64,000 nucleotides of DNA, taken from NCBI GenBank assembly GCA_036785705.1, contig JAWUZG010000056.1:2357001-2421000 (forward strand), given 5' to 3'. A program made the position numbers and the translations under genes. The notes beneath the pieces were generated by a model. That model worked only from the letters and a program-made list of their open reading frames with translations, had not been told where the DNA came from and made no database searches. Origin of the DNA: Acanthornis magna. Taxonomy: Eukaryota > Chordata > Aves > Passeriformes > Acanthizidae. The stretch's first letter is position 1; every line of letters starts with the position of its first letter. Shown one piece after another: positions 33,890 to 48,227 of this stretch.

Positions 33890-36009
33890 TGGGGTTTTTT
33901 CTCAAGAATACTTAAAAGCACTGCCTTTCTTGGTGTTACTGTCATGCTCTTGTGCCTTGTTTTGCTGTTCAACACTTCAAACTCTGTGAGATATTCGGTG
34001 TTAAAAGGTGGTTGTGGAGCAGACCTGTCTGTCGAATTAGGACAGGGCTAGTTTGCCTTTAGGATAAAGGATTAGGCTGTTACCAAGCCAAGGCTATTCT
34101 TGTTTATGGCTTTCAAGCCATAAACTTCAGGTGGAAGTGTTTTTCACTCTTCCTGGTCCCTAAGTGGGTAACAGCCTGTGCACACAGTACACCCTGAACT
34201 GTATTGCAGCTCCTTGGTACAACATCAGTTCAATGGACCATTTTGACAGCACTCATATTTACACAAACTAATGTTTTAATGAGCCCTGCATTCAGAGGGA
34301 GAACGAGGTTTTTTACAACAGGTGGATTTGGATTCCCAAAGCCGGTATAAGTTTGTGTTGAGGATAAAAAGTTCAGCTTCTGAGCAGCAGCTAAAAGCCA
34401 CTGGAGGCAGGTCTCTCTTTACACAGATGTTCACTGAACGTCACTGAACACTGAACAGGCTGGGTGATGGCTGCAGCACACTCAGCATCTTCATTTACCT
34501 TCCCTTTCCATGGTCCGTTTCACAGCCCTCAGAACCAAGTTGCCAGGTAATTTCATTTTGGTCAGGAATGTACCTAAGAGCTATAGCCCTCAGCTATTCA
34601 GTTATTGAATCCTTTCTGAAGCTGAAGCAGATAAGATATCAGCACAGCAAGGGCAAAGGACAGTTTGGGATCTCGGCATTGAATTCCTGCTTCAGCTAAT
34701 GACTTGATGCATACCTTGCTCCAGTCATTGTCATACAATTAGTGTAATCAATCTGTCCTGTCAGCAGACGGTGAGTGGCTGAAGCACTTGCTACAGCGCC
34801 AGGAGAAACAAAGGTGCAGATTCCTTTTTTTTGTTTTCTCCTGCTGAGATGGACTTGGGGCTGGGTAAAATGGATAAATTAGTGGGAGGAGGGAAAACTG
34901 TCTTGAAAATCCAGGCCTGTTGCTGCCTCCCTTGATTAAGTTGCAGGCTTCATTATGTGGAGGGAGATAAGCCCCCAAGCAGGCAGGGGCACAGAAAACA
35001 AAGGTATACTTTCGTGTTCCCTGTGAGGTTGTAGAAACATGGCCTTGCTTGTGCCCAAATACACATCTGAAAAGCTCTTTCACAAAGGTTTTAGCAGAAT
35101 CTTCTCCTGGCCTCTTCTGGCAACAGTTTAGTTGTCTGCAAATCACACACTCACAGGGAGTGTGTATTCTCACACTGACAGGGAGATGGTGGTATTCCTT
35201 GGCCAAAGAAACATTTGATTCTGTTTCAGACTGAAGTACTCCAAGAAGGATAGCAGAAAAAGTGCTGATAGAAAATTTCTTCTGATAGCAGTAAAAGCCC
35301 AAAGGATGTTAACTGTGACCATAAGTGCTCAGAAATGCCTACTGCTAATCTTTGATCCAAGTCACGTGAGATGCTTTTAAAAACAGAATCCTTGTACAAA
35401 GGACAACTCAGAGAGGCAAATGAGTGGGTGCATTCCCGGAAGCCTACGGAAATAAAATGGAATAATAATCTCTTTGTGCTAAGGGAAAGAATTAGATCTA
35501 CTGATACACTGCTCAGATGGAGGTGATGCACTGTCACTTTTATCCTTGAATCTGGGCAAATTGACCATAAGGGAAAACCTAAAGGAAGTGGGGAGGAGTG
35601 AAATAGAAAATTGTGACTTCAAGGAAGAATCAATAATGTTGCAAGAAATTAAGCCAATTTAATTAGTTACTGCATGGGGTCTCCCGAAGGAAAGCAGAGG
35701 CTCCCTCTTCAGGCTTGTCACTCATCTACCATGACTTTTTCAGTTTTTGAGGCTTAGGGTCTCTTCCCAGCTATACGCACATGGAGGGATTGGCTGAGGT
35801 AACGCAGAACAGTCACAGACCTCAGAGGATCATGTACAGTCACACTGCGGTGGGTATCCATGTGCCCCGTGACATGTGCCATGCCAGTGCTGTTCTGCAG
35901 GGACGCAGACTGATGGGATGGTTGAGGGGAGAAGGTGCCTTTGGGGATGATCTCACCTGACAGCACAGACAGCTCCAGCAGGTTGCCCGGGACCACGTCC
36001 CATTGGGTT
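33890..36009. other. Noncoding interval after C2CD4
   Basis: No recognised gene. It holds a 24-base near-palindrome at 34102-34125. Open frames of up to 184 codons on the minus strand (34748-35302) resemble no family. Confidence 0.5.
34102..34125. other. 24-base near-perfect inverted repeat
   Basis: GTTTATGGCTT (34102-34112) and AAGCCATAAAC (34115-34125) are exact reverse complements separated by TC. It lies about 240 bases past the C2CD4 poly(A) signal. The structure is read directly; no function is evident. Confidence 0.5.
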
Positions 36010-36275
36010 TAGAGTGTCTCCAAGGTGGACAGTCCACAACCTGCCTGGCATAGTCCAGCATTTTACTACCCTAGCAGCAGGAAAGTTTTTCTTTCTGCAT
36101 AAGTGAAATTTCCTGTATTTCAGTCTGTTCTCATGGCCTCTTATCCTGTCATTGGATACTGCTGAGTAGAGCCAGGCTCCATCCTCTCCACTCCCTCCAA
36201 GCAGATATTCATACATATCAATGAGATCTTCCCTGAGGCTTCCCTTCTGCAACCCAACAGGCATACTGCCAGAAA
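36010..36275 (-). mobile_element. CR1 LINE fragment, diverged, minus orientation
   Basis: Recognisable CR1 order on the plus strand (reverse complement of the element): AGTCCACAACCTGCCTGGCA, GTGAAATTTCCTGTATTTCA, TGGCCTCTTATCCTGTCATT, GAGCCAGGCTCCATCCTCTC and ATCAATGAGATCTTCCCTGA. Both ends are eroded and the copy is old. Confidence 0.8.
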
Positions 36276-39200
36276 AGAACTGTGCTTCTGAAATCTCATC
36301 CTTCATCAGGCAGGGAAGGAGTTAAGTCCTTGAAGAAAGTTCTCCCTTCCTGTCATAGGAAGATAAGTTTCCAGCTGGGATCATCTAGTGAAGTATTTAA
36401 ACAGGTGAAGGCTGCATCTTTGGTTGGTTGAAAAGAAACTGAGCTGGTTTTAAGGCTCTATAAAAAGTGATATATTTCTGAGAAAGCCTCCTCACAGAAT
36501 TTTGATGATAGGCCTGCAGGTTAGAGGGGTGCAAAGCAAAGCAGTAGAAGACTTGCAGACCCAATTCAAAGGCAGAGCTTAAGACAGATGGACTTTGCCC
36601 ATGTTTCTCTGGTAAATAATTTTTTTAATATTATTATTTTCTTCTTTAATAAAAGAACTTGGAATTAAGAACCAATTCAGCTGCATTAGGCTAGACCAGA
36701 CATGACTGTAACACTAGACAGAAAACAGTTTTGGTGGGCTGCCCCCCAATTTTAGTGAGTCTTTTTATATTTTGGGGGAATTTGATCCCTTTTGAACTTT
36801 GGGGTGTTGCTTATCAGGTGTTATTAACAACGCAAAGCCATAATACATTTGGAGTACTTCAATTTGCTTGACTGTTAGAGAGCGTAGGACTTGTTTTCCT
36901 GTGTTCTTAGAGGTCAGCTAAGCTGTAAGTGGTGAACACCTACAGCGCTGCCTATGCTGCAGCTGCTTTCCGTAAGCGTCAGCCTTATTGGGGCAATTAC
37001 GTAAAACACCTGCATAAGCAAACAAAAAGGCAACTGGATACTTCAGCCTGGAAAAACTCATGATGCCCCAACGCTTATATTAGAGTCAGCGGCAAGAGGA
37101 AAATCAACCTCCTGGCATAAGCAAACATCCTCTCAGAGTTAAGAAATATTATCTTCACAAGTTTTCTGAACTTCTAAAATACCATGAAAATATGGGAGCA
37201 TAAATGACTCTTTCAAGGAAAATTTTTGTTTTGGGGTAGTCTGGTCAGCTGTGTTCAGTGGTGCTCACTGGTTGGAAGATCACATCTTAATTTAAAGTTT
37301 AAAAGAACCCCAGACAATTGTTTGAGGAAAAGAAGGTCTTTGTGCCAAGATCCTGGACTCATGTTCTGCTAAGCAAATATTATTTGTTTCAGCTGCACTG
37401 GAAGTAGTACTTGTGCTGGCCTTTTCAAACGCAGTTATTTTGAGCATGCCTCTTCAGTTTTGGAGAAATGTTACTGTAAAGCAAGGCTTCTGTTTTTCTT
37501 TCCAGAAATCCACTCAGGTTATCTCAAATACAATTTGAGTTGCGATATACTGAGGTATGGTAGGGTAAAATGCAATTCCTGTAACTGAGCTCCTTTCCAG
37601 GCAAAGTTCAGAAATAGTACCAAGGGAAGCAAACACATGTGACCTAAAAAGCCTAACAAGACAGACCTGTAGACTGGGGATTAGGCAGCATAGTGTCTGC
37701 AGTATCAAATTCTATTTATTGCATCACTTTTTCTAAGCTGCTCCCATTTCTCAGACTGGCTTTGGAGAGATACTGCTGAACACAGCACCTATGCTGCCTC
37801 CAAGGGCTTTCTTTGAGGGGGTTATTTGGGGAGGGTGCTACTTCTCCTGAGGCTTTGCTTTTCAGCCATAGTGACTGTTGTGCAAGACTGAACTTATAAT
37901 GGGGCCTAAAGGGCAAAAATTATTCTATTTTTTTTAGTCTAGGTAGTAATTGCTGTGGGTAACTCTTAGTTTCCTCAGAGAACTGAGGAAAGAACAGTTA
38001 GATGAATGCATAAATCTGTGTAAAGCCTATCTGTGGCTTGCCAAGCTGGGGAAGTTGTCCTGGAGAAATCTGTGTCAATGGGATTGCTCAGTGTGAGGAC
38101 CTCTCTTGCAGGACTGCTAGGGACGTCATGCCACAAGCTGTGCTTGCCAGGCCACCCCATGCTCACCAGGCCATTCCCAACTCTTCGCTGCTGGGCAGTT
38201 GTCCTGTGTCAATGTTGGAGCTCTGGCTTGCATAAGTGTCTGAATTGTGGGCCATGATAAGAAACGTAATGAGTCACATCTATTGATGGCTTTTTGCAGC
38301 AGGATGTTTGATTAAAACAAACAGTAGCCTTAGACTCACAAAATGAATAGCATAATTAGATGCTATTTGTTTTCGAGTACTGTGTGCCCCGAAAAAAGAA
38401 ATGTGTGTGAGATTAATCTGCATATTTAAATGACATGGCATTTCAGTAGAGACTTAATGCTAGTGATTGTCACTGAAATGTACTCTAATATTATTATTAA
38501 TAGTACCTTAGAAGCAAAGGCTGATGCTGAACAATCTGTCCTCGTAGCAGAGGTAAAATGCAGTTTAATGTTATAGACTGTCTGTGAACTAACCTACTTT
38601 GCATCGAGGTGTTGGATGTAAAACACAGGAGGGATGCCCCAAAGCAGATCCGAGCCTGGGCTGTGCACAGTGTTATGCTGCCTGCAGAGTGGAGAAAGGG
38701 GCTACATTCCTCTTTGGGTATTGGCCTGTTGGGCCTCCATTAGGATTGATAAGCAAGTCATGTTTTGTGCTGCTGCATCTTTGCATTCAAAGTATCCTTA
38801 TGAGAAGAAAAGAGCTTCCAGTAGTTTTTTGTTCCTGTCAGGAACAGAAATGGTTACAGCCCGGGTTCCTGATAGTATATAGCAATTGGGGTGAGGTACT
38901 GGGAACTGAGCACAGTCACTGAGACGAGAGGAAGGTCCAACAAACAAGATTGAGTAGAATTCACAGCCCCTTTTGCTTAGATAACCACCACAGGTGACCA
39001 GACAGCTCTGTTTTCTGATTTTGTTATTCCTTCTCCTACTACTTCTCTATTTCTGGCTATAAATATTCTAATTCTGCAAAATTAGCTATCCTGAGTGGTA
39101 CAGGGAGAGCCTGACCTTGTCAAGCATTGCATGTACTAGACATGAAAGAGCTGAACAAGATTTTCCAGTTTGCCTCTGTTCTGTTAAATCTAAATGGTTT

Positions 39201-41564
39201 TTCTACTTACCTTTCTCAGCCTCTTCAGTGCAAAGTCAGGAAACGTTTGAAGGAACACAAGATGAAAGAAGGTCCTCTGAGAAACCTAAGAGTTGCTTCT
39301 TTCTAGTGGGAGGACCAGACGTAATTCTGTGTCTTCATTACATTGCCATGATGAAGAAGCACTTACAGGGAAGCAAGTCACAGCCTGGCTTTAAACAGTT
39401 GCTGCGCATTAGAGGAGGTCACACAATTTTAGTTTTCCGATGCTTGCATCCCTAAGTATTGTGGAGTTCACATGGCTATGTCTCACCATGTTCCTCAGTT
39501 GCCTGTAAGGAAGAGCTTTTCCCTGTCTTAAGAGGTGAGAAAGACATTGAGAAATGACACTCAGGTAAGAGGCTTATAGTAAAGGTGCTCATTTGCTCCT
39601 GCCCAGAGGTGAAGGATGAGATGAAGTAGCTTAGAATGGCATTGTATGAATATTCAGGATCATTTATATAAGCCCTTTATGAAAGTGCACAGTTCTAGAA
39701 GGTGAAACTATTTAACTTCGATCTTTGTTCTGGTTTTGGTGGGGTGGGTTTGTTTTTTTTTTTTTTTCCAAATCTTCCTGTGCTAACCACTGGCTGTTTC
39801 CAGTGAGCAATAAACCTGAATTTACCATACCAGTAAATATAATAGCGGTAACAGATGCCTTGAAATCCCAGAACTGACTTCAGCTTGCCTCTGAGGTTTC
39901 TGTGATTTCACCAGATTATTTTATTTGTGTAATTGTGATTCTAGAAGATACCCGAGTTGTGAGCATGTGTTGCTTGGTCCTTTCTGGCAGCCCAGTGCCC
40001 ATAGCAGAGCTGTACATGCCAGAATTGCTTTCTGTTGAGATCCCAACCATTACATTTTGCAGAAGGAGCTGGGCATTTGGCACAGCTGGCTTTTGCAGTG
40101 CTGGATGCCAGAATTTCAGCTGAGCTGGAGGCCCCAGCACTGCTCCTGCATGCACTTTAACAGCATGACAGAGCTTTGGTGTTAGACAGGCTCAGCACGA
40201 CCTGCTGCCCAGCCTGCAGGGACTGCTGTGCTGAAGCTGACACTAAGGATGGAGTTGAAGTCGAGGAGAAGGGGGATCACCCAGTAATGCTTGTTAAAGG
40301 CAAATAGCTCATGCTGAGTGTTGGCAAAAGCAATGTCACAAATGGAGAAAAAGTGACTGTGGTGGTAAATGCTGACTTTCACACCCCTAATTAGCTGCTG
40401 TCAAAGCTGATTCAAGACAGTAATTCAGCTGTGCAGTCTTGGATCAGCTGGTTTGTGGGGGAAGGAGGAGAGTCAAACCTCCACAGATGATTTCTAATGG
40501 ACAGGAAAAATTGTGTAGAGCCCTAAGTGTTGTTCGTCTGCCACGTGTGCTCCACCCGTGATGGAGGACGGCTGGGTTGGGAGTGAAGGCATTGCCACGC
40601 GGGGCTCTGTAAAGGGAAATATCTACCCTTCCCCTCAGATAGGTGATTAAGCCTTTGCCCTGACAGAGAACACAGGGCACCTGAGAAATCACTTTGCATT
40701 TTTAAGATAAAACTTCTGATTTCTTTTTGAAAAGGTTACAAATCTATCCTACAGCTTTGTTGCTTATTAACCCTGCTGTCTTTTTAGCAGAATATTTTGC
40801 TGGGGTATTTCCTCTGGTATAATCCAGAGGAATTTGAAACAAAACTATTAGTATGAAAACATTGGTGAAATTGAGAGCTATTCTTAACCCATTGGGAACA
40901 TTGAACATTTTCCAAGTCTGCATAAATCCTAAGCACAAATCTAATTCAATAGTGCGTTTCCTAAGACTTGTCCTAAATAGATCTATAGGAAGGGAACAGA
41001 CACATCTAGTAAGTGTAGACAAAGAGGTATGGAAACCAGCTGGAATATTTCTGTATGTGACTTTTTTTAGCCATCTGTTTCGAAGATGTCTTGCTAGGAA
41101 TGGATGAGTTGAGCTTGTTTCAGGAATGGGACTGGGTGGAAGTTATGGGACAATAGACATGTGCAGCTGACAGGAATGATTTGTCACCTTTGGAAGTTAC
41201 TATATGGGCACAGGAGATGAGCAGAACACTTGAGAATTGCATGAATATGAACAAAAACAAAGGGAGATTTCATCCATGAGACTTTTGAAAAGGTCAAAAT
41301 GCAGCGTGCTCTCAGAGAAGTTAGTGGAAGAAATACCAATAAAGTAGGAAACCAAAATGCAGGCCAGAATTACCAGTCTGGAACTAATCTGCTCCCCTTA
41401 TTTGTATTTCCACTCGGTGTTTGTGTTGTAAAGAAATACTATTTGAACACTGAGTACCACTCATATTTCCATTTTGCTGGATAAGAACTCTTTTTTTTTT
41501 CTAAAGAAAAACAGTCCTTGTTATGGCTTTGGCCCATGACTTGTGTCAACTTCAGAATCTTGCA
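36276..41564. other. Noncoding interval, nothing recognised except simple repeats
   Basis: AT-rich noncoding DNA with a T15 run at 39753-39767. No exon, RNA gene or repeat family was recognised. The segment near 38.25-38.56 kb is AT-rich and non-repetitive and could be conserved noncoding DNA, which cannot be judged without alignment. Confidence 0.45.
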
Positions 41565-41890
41565 ATAATGGATGCTGGCAGGGACCCAGAGACCCCCTAG
41601 TCCAGCCCCTTGCTGAAAGCAGGGACAGCTACAGCAGCCTGCTCAGGACCATGTTCAGTTGGATCTTGAGTATCTTCAAAGGATGGAGACTACAGCCCCT
41701 CTGGGCACCCTGTTCTAGTGCTTCCCCACACCCAGAGTGAAAAAGAGGTATTTTTCTCCTCTTCCTTCTCCTGTGTCATCTTTTGTTTAAGTGGAATTTC
41801 CCATGTTTCAGTCTGTGCCCATTTCTTCTTGTTCATTCTGGTTGCACTGAGAAGAATTTGGCTCCATCTTTGCTTCCTCAAATCACACTA
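41565..41890 (-). mobile_element. CR1 LINE fragment, minus orientation
   Basis: CR1 landmarks on the plus strand in reverse-complement order: CCCCTAGTCCAGCCCCTTGC, CTCAGGACCATGTTCAGTTG, GATGGAGACTACAGCCCCTC, GCACCCTGTTCTAGTGCTTC, GTGGAATTTCCCATGTTTCA and CTGTGCCCATTTCTTCTTG. Diverged and truncated. Confidence 0.85.
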
Positions 41891-44800
41891 CCATTGTTTC
41901 TTTTATTCACTTTCCCCTTTCAAACACAGGAGATGACTTTTCTGTGCTTTGCTTATATGTTTTGCTAATACCAGAAATGTGATCATATTTCTCACCCATT
42001 TTGGCTTTTTAAAAAGTATTACAAGTACCCGTGGTCTGACCCTGCTTTCATTACATGCAAAGGGAATCTCAGAATATCAAAAGTGCCAAGTTAAAAACTT
42101 TTAATACCCATGTGAGATGCAATGTCATCAGTATAAAATGCAAGCATTAGAAAATGAAGCAAGAGTTAAAAGCTGAAAAGTATATTGAAAAAATAATTTG
42201 GCAATGCTGAAGTCTTGCTTCTTTGATTACCAGTGCACAACATAGGATTCAGTCATGATCCATTTCTCTGCTCATTACACCTAAATTAACAAGATTTTTG
42301 ATTGCACAGGCTGCAGGACTAAAGCATGTCAAGTCAAAGGATGAAAAGATCTGCAGTATGTAATTCCAAATGCATCACCCAGACTGACATCTGTTTAAAA
42401 GTGAAAACAGGAGTTGTTTAATGTTTTTCTAAAGAGTGACCCTGAACCCTCTTTGCAAAACAATTTGCTAGATAAACATGTACTATCATACATGTGATAC
42501 AACAATGCTGAAGAGAAGTTTTTGACCAGAATACATCAGAAGAGTAAATTCTTTTTACCATGGTCTTGAATATACACACACGTGGTTAAATTAACACAGG
42601 CCTGTGCTACCAGAGTTTCTGGAAACTACAAAAGGAGACATAATAGGATGCAAGAGGAAAGGAGCAATCCCGTACATCACACAGAACTCTAGTTCCACAG
42701 GTTTCTTCTACACCATGGCCACTTCAATGTCACTGCAATATAAACATTAACAAAATCCACTGACAGAGCAGGACTTGCTCAGGTATATGAAGCAGAAAAC
42801 ATTTAATGAGGAACCTGGTGATATTAAAGTACATCATAAAATGCAATTACTGACCTCCTAATTTAATGAAGCATTGCACCTCATTGGAACAAGCAGTTTG
42901 TGCAATAGAATAGATTAGGAAATAAGAGACCTATTTATATCTCCCAGGAGTTTAAAATGGTTCTAGGGGTAAAAACAAAACAAAAGAGCAAGGCCAGAAT
43001 GATGTCAAGCTAACTGTCCAGGTGGGGAAAGATTTTTGATTTGTTAATTCATGATGTGCCTTGACCATAAGTGGTTTTTTCCTCCCTCCTTTTCCCCCAC
43101 CCCTTCCAATTTCTGAGTCTCTCTATACAGGCACCAGTAAGTGTTGTCAATAATATAACAGAATTCTACTCTGTGCACGTGAGAGGGAAGCACACAGCCA
43201 GTCTCTGTCCCTGCTCAGTGTGTATGAAAGCAGGTTCATAATTTATGCTGCTGCTGAATAAGTCCAGGCACCAGTGCATTGCAATGATTAATTTAACGAA
43301 GCTTACTTAGAAATGACACCACAAGTGATAGCTAATGGCAGGTTGTTTCACTCTTGCAAGTGCATATTAACTTCTAGTTTGAAGAAAGAATAAAGGACTG
43401 AAAGTCTGTTTTTCCTAGTCAGTCTGACAGATAAAATGGGAGGCTGCATATTTCCAGTTTTCCCACATAATTGCTCAGGTGTGTGTCAGCTGCCTGAAGC
43501 AGCTTTGGCCTGCAAAGGAGATGGTAACAGCTTCCCCCCATGCACGATCAGGGATCAGGATAATGTATAATCAAGGTGAATGCTTATCCCATTCTCGAGC
43601 CCCTGGTGGTTACAGGTAGCACCCAGCCAGGCTGCCAGTACCACCAGGCTTACTGGGTTTGTTTTGGAATTAACCCCAGCTTCACACCTGGGACACAGCA
43701 CTCAGCCTCCATGTGCACCCTGCACAAATGTTTTGAAGAACACTTTGCAACTGTAACTATGTACCTGTCAGCCACTTAATGCCATGAGCAGCTGATGTTT
43801 CTCCGTGCAGCTTGGACTGACAGAACAGGTTCTTGAGGGGAAGTTGGCCTAACAGTTTGGTTCGTCAGCTCTGCAGTGAACATACTTACCAGACTGCCTT
43901 CTAACTGTCAGATCACTGGACCTGCCATGAAAATAAATTAACTTGATATAAAAATACTTTTAACCTGTAATTGAATGTTTTTGTCAGGGAAATTGCCGAA
44001 TCCTCGTTTCACATGAACAGATATGTGAGTCATTACAATTGAGCATGTTTATTGTACATGGCAGTTCTTTTCAAAACACACATGTTTAAACAGATGGCTT
44101 ATGTTGACTATTAATGCAGTTCCTGCAATTAAGTTCAGTCAGAATGAAGTCGACAGAGACTGACATTCTATTGACATCAAAGCTGCTGTATTGCATCTTC
44201 TCCCTATGAATGTTCAAATTTTGATCTGCTACTACGGCCTTACTGAAATGTCAACTGTGATAAGTCACGATGCAGCTGAAGAGGAGAGATAAGGTACCTG
44301 GCGTCTTGCTAAATTACTTTTTGACGGGGATTTACTATTTGCATATTCATGCTGCTACGTTTCAATGGTGAAAGTCCATGTTTGAGCAAATTACTATAAA
44401 TAAACAGAGCAGTAGGAAAAAACTTGTCCCTATAGATGTGGTGGGCTCAATCCACAGGCAAGTGAACTTGCCATACAGGCAACCCAAGTGCACGGTGGTG
44501 CTGTGCCCTGCTCACCGTACTGCCCACAAATGCTGCTGTCAGGTTTATGGTCCTGCAGACAAATGACAGAAAACAGGAATGGCCACACAGCTGGTGAAAC
44601 CCAAAGCTCTTGTACTGCAGTACTGTGTGGAGGCAGGATATTGCAATAGCAACTGGCAGAGGAGTGTGAGAGCAGCTCATGTGACACAGCCCAAACTACA
44701 GAGCTGGGGTTGCTTTGGGGCTTTCTCATCTGCAGCCCATTTAGCTGTGTTTAAAAGTGCCAGACAGGTTTCTCCTATAAGAATTTTTGCAGAGTTTTTA

Positions 44801-46106
44801 AAATTTATGTAAACATTCATTCCTGCAGCAAATTGCTTTGTACTTTAGCTGTGCATTATGTGGAAAGGTGTTTTCCCTTCTTTTGAACTAGCTACTATCT
44901 TCATTTGATAATCTGCAGGTCTTTCATTGGAAGAAACATTGAGTAATTGTTCCCTACACACTGTCATTTGTCACCAATGATTTTATAAGTCTGTTCTATC
45001 GTCTGATGCATTTCGCAGCCTGAGGAATTCTATTCTATGCTATTTTTATCACCTTTTCCTGTATTAACTCATCAGTGTTTTACTTACCTATCTCAGTCAT
45101 TTTCAGTCACATGTCTGCAGCAGGTAATGTGTTGGCCCTGAAGATGGATTTGTAAGGCTGCAATTCAGCAAAGAGGGTACCCAGCCCCCTTGATCCATGT
45201 AGGAGTTGTTGACTGTGGCTTCTGAAGTGACCTAGAAGAACAGGTGTAGCTAGGTTTAGTAAAGCAGAGTAACAGGAACAGCTTAACAAGCATGTCATGT
45301 CTATTAGATGCTGTTTACCTTTTCTCTTTCCTTGGTACTCTCCTAAAGCAAGTTCAATCTTTACTCTCTCTTCTATTGTATTGTTCATTTTAATTTAGTA
45401 GTGGGGAAACATACATTCTACATGTATCTTTAGAAAGAGATGTTTTCAGATGTCCTTTCATTATTCAGTAGCTACTCTGTAAACATGCATGGGAGTAGCT
45501 TTCATACAGCGCAGAGCTGTGGAGTAGTTGTGCTGTTTTTCATATCTGCTCTAGCAGGGCCTGTGACACACATTCTTGAAAGACCTCCAAGTGTCACTGC
45601 ATGATGCTGGACAAGGCTGAGGCTGAAGCAGAACAAGGTCCCTTCTATTTCCAAGTCTGGCACGTGTTCAGCATTGCAGGGCTGGCACTGCCCAGCAGTG
45701 AAACTGCCTCCATGCTGGAACACCACCGTCTGTTGGAGCAGAGAGCTCCTTTTCAGTCACTCTCATGCAAATACCCAGCCAGCCATACTCAACAATCTGA
45801 TTAAGCCTCAACATGGATACATACAACATAAACCACAGCTAATTATTATTCTTTGAGTGGAATTCATTGCTGGAATTTTAAAAAAAACCCCTTTATTTCT
45901 GGGAAAGACTTAAAGCTCTCTGAGGAACAACATGCAGCGCTTAAATCTCTTCTGATTTGTTTTGTATTAGCTTTAATGAAATTTACACCACATGAAGAAG
46001 AGGGACAGCTATATATCTCATTACATAAATTCTGATCTTTCATTTGAGTGAATATAATAGAAATGAACTTTACAGAGTTATTATTCAGCACTCACAGATA
46101 GTAATT

Positions 46107-46255
46107 TGTAAAAATCAAACAAACCCCCCAAAACCCCACACCACAACCAACCCCTCCCCAGGAAAAGTGCCACAACCCCAAAATTCCCCAAACTCCCCAA
46201 AAATCTAACCCAAACAGCGCTTCACCATAAACCCTCAAAACCCCATATATACTCT
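46107..46255. repeat. A/C-rich low-complexity tract (GGGGTTTT-like on minus strand)
   Basis: About 150 bases almost lacking G on the plus strand, built of CCCC blocks separated by A-rich spacers, such as CCCCCCAAAACCCCAC and CCCCAAAATTCCCC. The minus strand therefore carries repeated G4-T(n) blocks with quadruplex potential. Confidence 0.75.
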
Positions 46256-48215
46256 TTCACAAAGCCAGTGAAATATCCTGGCAATAGATTTTCTCTCAAA
46301 AAAGCTCTAGTTAGCTGACTGAGAGCTCTAGGAAGGAAGTCTCAAACCCAAAGGGAGAACAGCGTGGATGCTTCTCCAGTAAGATGTAACTACAGCAACC
46401 ATGAGGCACAGCTATTTGTCTTTACAGAAAGAGAGGAGCAAAGTTGTGCTGTAGCTTGATTAAATATTTGTGAAGCTGATTTAACATCCTTTCACCAGGT
46501 GAATGTATCATGTTCTAAACAGCTGTGTAAAAATAACCCATGAAAACAGATTTTTTTTGTAACTTCTATTGAAACATGGCTTCAGGGAAGCACAGGTAAT
46601 GAACAGGTCCCAGAAACATTAGGAAGCTGATGACAACTGTAGCTTGAAAATCTGGTTATTCAGGTTGCTTGATACTTCTTGTCATTGGAGCTGGATTTCA
46701 GTTATTGGTAACTTTGTCAAATCACAAGTTTTTGGTCTCATGTTTTCTGGCCTGTATGTTAACCTCAGACTGTATTTTAGTGAGAAAATGATCTAATTTT
46801 TCATGTTTCTGATCAAGCTGTGCGTGCATGAACTCTAAAGAGTAATTAAGCCTGATTGAGCCCATGCATGCAAACAGAGTCAGACTTTGCCCATCAAAGC
46901 TGCTCTGGGCCCAGCACAGAGCTTGTATTTTTTGTGCTTACATTGATCCTGTGCTAGAACATAATGCCTGCAAGATAAGAAGGAGGAGTGAAGACCAAGA
47001 GGAGGGAGGGGTCACCTCAGGGAGCTGGCAGGACATGGCAGCCCTCTGCAGGAGTGGGTAATGACACTGGAAAGACAGTGGTGGCTGGGGGGGACCAGCC
47101 CAGCTGGCCAAGGACTCAGCAGGAAAAAAGCTCACAGAGCTGGGGCTCTGAGAAGACAAGAGAGGGAAGAGAGCCAAACTAGCAGAAGAGGTAAAGCAAT
47201 GGAGATTTGGGAGGGACTGTAGATGCACTGGTCAAGGTAAGAAAACCAACAATAGCAACAGTTTCTCAAGCAGCAGAACCAGTCTATTGGTTTTGAGGAT
47301 AAAATATCCCAGGTTAATAGAATTTATTTTTTAATGTGTGTTTTCTGAAACTTAAGTTTTAAAACAACCTGTTTCAAAAGGATAACATTACCATGATTGC
47401 TACCATCACAGGAAGCATCCAGATCTTTGCTGGAGCAGAAGCTTCCCAAGTTATTTCTGAAGGATGTTGTGAGTGGGAAATGGTTGGTCAAAGTGCAGGG
47501 GATGATGGGGGGAGGCAGTCTGGGTCATCACTTTGAGTCAGAGGAAATCTGATGCACACTGCTGGTTAGCAATGAATACCTGCAGGTTACATGCATTCAT
47601 TTAAGAATTTCTCAAATCCAAATTACGGAACAAAGTGAAAGGAAAATGATCATCTTATGGCCAGTATTTCTTAAATTTTACTCCCTACTGTGTTAAACAA
47701 ATGATATAATTTTGCTGGTGCCTAATCTTCAGCTTCCTGTTTTGAAACTTACTGGCATTTCCTCCCGTCCCAAAAAGGCAAAACTAATTTACTGAGAGAT
47801 TATAGAGTAGTTCGTTTGTGTTGGTTTAGGCCGTGATTCAGATTCTGTCTGACATTGAAGACTAATCTCTACTTCCCTTTGGCTTGTGGATAAATGCAAC
47901 AAACTTTCCAAAGTCACACAAGTAAATAAGGATCTTTACAGATAAAGCAAGAAAATTAGAGTACTCCTCTTTGAAAATTTGTACCATACTTTAAAACAGC
48001 AGCTCTCATTGTAACCTGGTGTCTGCTGAGCATCAGTAGGATTCCTGGTCTGTGCTTCCATGTTCCGTGCTGCCAGCTATGAGGAATGGAGGTCTTCTTG
48101 GCAGTGGCCCTGATAAACTGGTAGGCCATAAAGCTTGATACTCAGAGAGAAGTCGATGTGAATGATGATGAGATGTTTATTTTGTGGTTTGTATTTGTTT
48201 TATGGTGTGGTGTCT

Positions 48216-48227
48216 CCCCCCCCCCCC
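48216..48227. repeat. C12 homopolymer
   Basis: Twelve consecutive C on the plus strand in noncoding DNA. Confidence 0.9.

Noticed and set aside
34748..35302. 184-codon open frame on the minus strand
   Set aside because: No motif, no family resemblance and no splice structure; probably chance.
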